From NCBI GenBank assembly GCA_030704615.1, contig CM060734.1, forward strand, positions 39,822,042 to 39,882,041: a DNA stretch of 60,000 bases. Reading direction: 5' to 3'. The DNA is from Takakia lepidozioides. Its lineage: Eukaryota > Streptophyta > Takakiopsida > Takakiales > Takakiaceae. The translations under genes and the position numbers were made by a program. Of the stretch, positions 55,285-60,000 are shown piece by piece; position 1 is the first letter of the stretch, and the number at the start of each line of letters is the position of its first letter. The notes below the pieces were generated by a model that did no database searches, had not been told where the DNA came from, and saw only the letters and a program-made list of their open reading frames with translations.

Positions 55285-56975
55285 CATTCCCATGAATTTC
55301 GGCACCGAAATCTGGATGAACATCTCTGTCATATAACAGCTTTGGAAGCCAGGGGATGAATTCCGGCAACAGAAATCGTAATTTGTTCACCTCATGAAAC
55401 TGACCAAGCACCCAACGGATGGATTTCGGTGCCGAAATTCGGATGAACATCTTCTTCATTAAATTGTTTCTGCACATATGGGTTGAATTTGGATGCCAAA
55501 ATACGGATGAATGTGTTCCTGATTACAGTCGTGATTCACCACGTGTCCGGATATCGGTGCCGACATCCGAATGACAGTAATCCTGAATTGGCAGAATGGA
55601 TGTATTTCGGCGCCGAAATTCATTCTTCATCTCCTTTTCCGACCCTAATTCTGCTACCCTGCGGATGGATTTCGGTGGCGAAATTCATCTGAAGTCTTTT
55701 TTTTTTTTTTTTTTTTTGCGACAGATGAACTTCGGCGCCGAATCTCATCCAAGTACTCCCTTCTAATTTTCCTTTTTCTTCGCGAGCAATGAATTTCGGC
55801 GCCGAAATTCATCCGAAGTCCTCCCGATTTTATTTTTTCTTCGCAAGCAATGAATTTCGGCGCCGAAATTCATCAGAAGTCCTCCCGAATTTTTTTTTTT
55901 CTTCGCGAGGATTTAATTTCGGCGCCGAAATTCATCCAAAGTCCTCCCGAAATATATTTTTTTCTTCACGAGCAATGAATTTCGGCCACTAAATTCAACC
56001 GACTTCATCCCTCCAAATTCTTTTCAGGGTTTGAGAGCCGGATTTCGGCGCCGAAATTCATCCAATGCCCTCCCTCCAATATTTATTTTTCTTTGAAATG
56101 GATGAATTTCGGCGCCGAAATTCATCCTTACTGTCCGCAATGAGTAACTGTAATATTATATTTTCTATGCGACGGATGAATTTCGGCGCCGAAATTCGTC
56201 CAAACCCGACACTTACTTTTTGCTTCTGGATGATATAATTTTCCGTAAATCGTTGGAAATACCCCGTTCCGACGAAGATAACAGGAATATTCTGCATTTA
56301 ATGGAGAAATCGGCATATTAAACCCCTTCTGTCAAAATTAATTGCATTTTAGCCGTTTTTTTCATTTGAAACCGACAGTATCCATTAAGTGGTCTTTTTC
56401 GCACGGGACGTTGCCGCACATAAAGTATAATTTCGGCGCCGAAATTATAGTTAAATGTCCAGAAATGGCAAGTCCAACAGGCATGGACAACATCCGTTAG
56501 GGGCAATGATGGCGGCAAAGCGTAGCATGGTGCCGATTTAGTCTTCGCTCTGGATGAATTTCGGCGCCGAAATATGGATGATTTCACCTCGTCTACGCGC
56601 GGACGGAGATATTCGTAATGAATTTCGGCGCCGAAATATGGATGAAATGTGCCCAAGTGCAACCGTTTCCACTGTCCCGGAATTAATTCCGGCTCCGATA
56701 TCCCACTGACAGGTTTGCTCATGACGGATGAGGACTTGGGAAGCGATGAATTGCGGCGCCGAAATTCGTAAGTTTGTGTATGAAAGCACTTGAATAGGAT
56801 GAATTTCGGCGCCGAAATTCATCCGTCCGCTGATGAAACGTACCGACCTGACTGTTGAATGTCATAGGCAGGGGATTTTCATGGCGGTTGGGTTTCATGA
56901 TGTGCGGATATTTCATTCAATGTCGGCTGCTCCGGGAACAGCATTCGGTGAACGGAAGGTATTTCGGTGCCGCAA
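55285..56975. repeat. Palindrome array II: TTTCGGCGCCGAAA-type motifs
   Basis: About twenty palindromes built on CGGCGCCG, most with TTTCGGCGCCGAAA, lie about every 60 bases. The regular part is near 55,600, 55,665, 55,725, 55,790, 55,850, 55,912, 55,975, 56,045, 56,105 and 56,175; further copies are at about 55,298, 55,425, 55,545, 56,430, 56,555, 56,620, 56,750, 56,800 and 56,960. Full palindromes reach 24-26 bases with GATGAA/TTCATC arms. Several copies are followed by GAAGTCCTCCCG. A T-run sits at 55,698-55,718. The array fills the gap between the divergent transposase gene and ParB-methyltransferase copy 2. Peptides such as FGAEIH read from it are artefacts of the repeat. Confidence 0.9.
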
Positions 56976-57530
56976 TTCGGATAAACCGTCTTGTACTGGT
57001 GGCTGGAACTGGGCACGCGTCGTGTTCCAGTCGACTTCATCCGTGCGAACGTGTCAGGGGTCACAATCTCTTCATCACCCATACGGCAGAAAGTGGTGGA
57101 CGGTGGCAACGCTTCGGGAGACGTGGCTGCTTACGCATCTGCTCGTGCATAGTGGTTGCATGTTCCACCGCTTCGCTCTTTCGCTCCTTGCCCTTCTGCA
57201 GTGACATTCTCCTGCGTTTCCTCTCCTTATGCGGCATAGTGATAGCATAGAGTTTGTGGAAGGTCAGGTGACTCCGGTAAAGAGAAGGAGGACGCGGGAT
57301 TTTGGGAAGCCGCCGACGACACGACTTAAGCTCCGTCTCATGCATGAAATGCAGACCTCGTTATCCGGAGACTCGGATCGCCCACCAGTGAGAGATTCGT
57401 GCTTCGCGGATGTGAAGCACTCCATACGCAATATTCCTTTTACACCCTTTTTTTTGCGTGCAGTGTCTCATGTTTTCCTGTTTGTTTGACATGGGAGCTG
57501 GGGAGGGATCGCAGGGGGGCGAGGCAACAT
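56976..57530. other. Presumed promoter/leader region of copy 2
   Basis: Short open frames only, e.g. EGQVTPVKRRRTRDFGKPP at about 57,255. These might be leader or N-terminal exon sequence, but I cannot connect them. A CAACATAG acceptor-like site stands just before the first recognisable coding sequence at 57,532. Confidence 0.3.
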
Positions 57531-57531
57531 A

Positions 57532-60000
57532 GTCAACTTTGGATACTCCTGCCCGGGTGCTGCGCTCACAAGGTGGAAGTGCATCGAGGCAGGCGAGTCC
57601 TCATTCAACACCTCAGATATCGCCTCAGAAAAGCCCACCTAGAGTTCGGAAGCCGAGGAAGCAGAAGGAGCCCATGGCTTCGCCAGTAAAACCCCTAGGG
57701 AGACTGGAAGCGGAGATATTGGGTTTGCAGTCAATTTCAGAAAACACGGATGCGGTGGAGGCCGCTGGAGATGTGGGAGTCGGATCTGCAGAAGGGCGGC
57801 CCATTCAGCTGACAGAAGGAGAGGACGATAACGTGGTATGACTTGGCGACGATCAGAACCTGCTGGAGCTTGCGGAGGAGCAAAACCTCCAGGACAGTAG
57901 TCAGGCTGGTGAGAGGGGTGAGGGAAGTGACAGAGGTGATAGAAGTAAGAAACTGGTGGCGGGTATGCTCATGAGCGCACGAGACATGAACATAGCAGCA
58001 AACAGGTTGCTGGCAGAGACTCATAGCAACATAGGCCGCGTTTTGGGCTCCATGGTGTATCCGGAGAACCTCAAAGTTCCTTTGTGTCGCATGGTAAGCC
58101 TTCCAGTTGTAAGGCAAGCACTGCCAGGAGATATCGATCGACTGAAGCACAACTTCAGAGAAGGGTACAGACGGGGGTCGGCAGCATTCTACGTTTCCAT
58201 TGAAATGACCAGGGTGTCACAAGGGGCCCCACTGCAGAGGAGCTTCAGAATTGGGGCCCCCACTGGCACACTGTTAATGCCGAGTTTGAAGCCTATCTGA
58301 AGACTAATCCCACATTCGCACACATGGAAGGGAAGATGTTCTTCGTTTGGGACGGGAACCACAGGATGCTTGCCTGGACAGAGTACATTGCTGAAATGCA
58401 TCCGCAAGATATCAGTTGGCATTACATGGTGGACTGCATTGTCGTGAAGGTGGACGTCAGGGACAGAGGACTGTTGAAGGGTGCCTGGGCGGATATAAAT
58501 CTGTAAGTATACAATTACATCCTTGTGTACTGCCTATTGCGGCGCCGAAATAGGCAATGTTCACCACTGTCATGCACTCTATGAACTGGAAATTGGATTG
58601 CTGTGCCGAAATCATATTTTCATGTTGTTTTTTTCTCCATGGCAGGGTAACAGAGAGGGCCTTCGTGGAAACTCATCTGGCACATACGCTCTACAGAGTG
58701 CAAGAAGTGGGGACAGCTCCGCTGACGGACTTCCAAAAGTCCCTCGATCCCGAGCTGTACAGGAAGTCCCTAGCGAAAGCAGATCGCACCTGGTACCGAC
58801 CAACACTGGACGCCATGGTGGAGATCCTCTATTCGGTGAGGTTCATCTCAAATTTCAGTATCAATTTAATGCTATTTGTTGCAGGGATCCGTGGCCTGAC
58901 TGTATCTGCTGGGTATGTGAATGCGGACGAACATCAGGGATGACTTGGCCTATGCCAAAAGGCAGTTCTTTGAGAATGATGCCCCAACAAGGCGGACGTG
59001 TCGATAGAGAGTCATATTGTGCAGGCAGGGAGGCAATCCCGGACCAAGTACAGGTCCAAACTTGTTAAGCAAGTTGCAATCGCTGACCCTGGTCTTGGTG
59101 CCGAGTTCCTGGCGGAGATATGACTGCATTACTCCAGACCCATGAAACCGGAAATGTCCATTGAGAAACTTCATCACATCGCAGTGACATGTGTTGAGCC
59201 GGCGGAGAAGGTAAGCATGTGTTTATTCTTGTTTTGTGACTTCTCGCGATTCTTATGTTGGAGTTCTTGTCTGACCGATGTGAGGTGGCTGCAGACGAGG
59301 TGGCTGCGAATCTGGAACGGCCATACAAACACGAAGCTGCTGTACCACTTTCCCATCGAGCCAACAGACAACAAAATGAACGACTGGCTCAATGTGATGA
59401 CTTGGTGGCATCAGGTATAATTTTCTCCTATTCTGTGTTGGACATCGTCGCAATTTCAAAATCATGAATGTTTTGGAAACCTGCCATGCTGCAGGTATTG
59501 ACCCATGCCCAGGAGCAATTGGACTGCAACACCACCACTTTCAAGTTACAGATCGACTGGACGAAGCCTGAGACAAGTGCAGTCCTGGCGAGGGCGCTTC
59601 GCAAACCTCTTTTTCAGAGAAATTGCAAAGGCAAGACGCAGCGTATATATCGAAGAGCAGGAGGGTGCCGACAAAGCGGCAATGTGTGTCCTGTTCAGGT
59701 AATCTGCTGCCAATGCATCCCCCTATTTGCAGTTTAGATGATTTGGCTAAGCAGCGATGGATATTGCGGCGCCGAAATATACCTCTGCAAGATGTGAGTT
59801 CTGGGTAATTGGGGCACGGTCCACTACGTATTTCGGTGCCAAAATACCTTGTGCATTGACAACTTCCACTTGCATGATGCATCGGTAGAATGATTTTTGT
59901 TGAACTGCCTCGTGATTGCAGGTACATAAACTTTGCACTCATTCCGTCTGGAGCCATTCAAAGGGTTCCACCATTCTTCCTGGCGTGGAGGACACGTGGA
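57532..60000 (+). pseudogene. ParB-like/methyltransferase family gene (copy 2), 5' part, decayed, runs off the window
   Basis: Exons read as 57,532-58,502; 58,646-58,835; 58,885-59,210; 59,295-59,414; 59,495-59,698; 59,922 to the end, each with GT and AG borders. A Ser/Pro/Lys-rich start (SPQKSPPRVRKPRKQK) and an acidic region lead into the ParB/sulfiredoxin-like domain (VPLCRMVSLPVVRQALPGDI, FFVWDGNHRMLAW at about 58,355). The helical part follows (ADRTWYRPTLDAMVEILY; SKLVKQVAIADPGLGAEFL), and the last exon (YINFALIPSG) matches YMRFVLVPSD of copy 1. The methyltransferase domain would lie beyond the window. Lesions: TGA at 57,839 and 59,121, frameshifts near 58,215, 59,000 and 59,590. The intron at 59,211-59,294 is absent from copy 1. 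Confidence 0.72.

Noticed and set aside
55698-55718. Poly-T run as a retrotransposon tail
   Set aside because: It lies inside the palindrome array with no element body beside it.
55285-56975. CRISPR-like array or short coding ORFs (FGAEIH/RRRNS peptides)
   Set aside because: Repeats are self-complementary and variable, spacers are not uniform, and the host is a eukaryote. The peptides are translations of the palindrome in different frames.
57839-59123. In-frame TGA codons in copy 2 as recoding or RNA editing
   Set aside because: At least three frameshifts occur in the same gene, so ordinary decay is simpler.

Overview
The window is nuclear DNA of a land plant. The signs are spliceosomal introns with GT..AG ends, a plastid-type ABC1 kinase, a sucrose/H+ symporter, many PLS-class pentatricopeptide (PPR) repeats, a chromodomain Ty3 retrotransposon primed by initiator-Met tRNA, a plant LINE and tRNA-derived SINE-like units. 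The abundance of decayed PLS-type PPR copies suggests a seedless plant (fern, lycophyte or bryophyte), but the species cannot be named from the sequence.

Layout. 0-2.1 kb: 3' end of an ABC1K gene. 3.6-4.9 kb: LINE fragment. 5.7-16.2 kb: two copies of a PPR-gene module. The first has swallowed pieces of a nucleostemin-like GTPase gene and a nodulin-like transporter gene; the second is broken by a larger LINE. 18.1-18.8 kb: an unrecognised intronless ORF. 22.1-23.8 kb: an intact sucrose transporter on the minus strand. An inverted, decayed duplicate of its 3' end lies at 28.2-29.7 kb. The AT-rich DNA from 24 to 34 kb carries SINE-like units, a 631-bp TIR element and two tracts rich in palindromic motifs. 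40.6-50.6 kb: a third PPR module, split by a nearly pristine Ty3 chromovirus (42,153-49,119) with 723-bp LTRs and a 5-bp target-site duplication. 51.5-55.1 kb: a decayed MULE-like transposase gene with a SWIM finger.

The most unusual content is a pair of paralogous multi-exon genes, 34.3-38.8 kb (minus) and 57.5 kb to the window end (plus). Each encodes a ParB/sulfiredoxin-like domain with a DGNHR motif and a helical middle. In the first copy a circularly permuted (beta-class) N4-cytosine/N6-adenine DNA methyltransferase domain follows. Most exon boundaries match between the copies, and both carry stops and frameshifts as read here. Each copy has its own dense array of imperfect palindromes at its 5' side: cores built on CGCCGGCG at 39.0-40.2 kb, and on CGGCGCCG at 55.3-57.0 kb. 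Several palindromes differ in their arms yet stay self-complementary. My inference is that the arrays are binding or modification sites tied to this gene family, comparable in layout to bacterial ParB/parS. That link is untested.

The rest is ordinary accessory DNA. The ABC1K and sucrose transporter look functional; the PPR modules, LINEs and duplicated fragments look like decaying segmental duplications.
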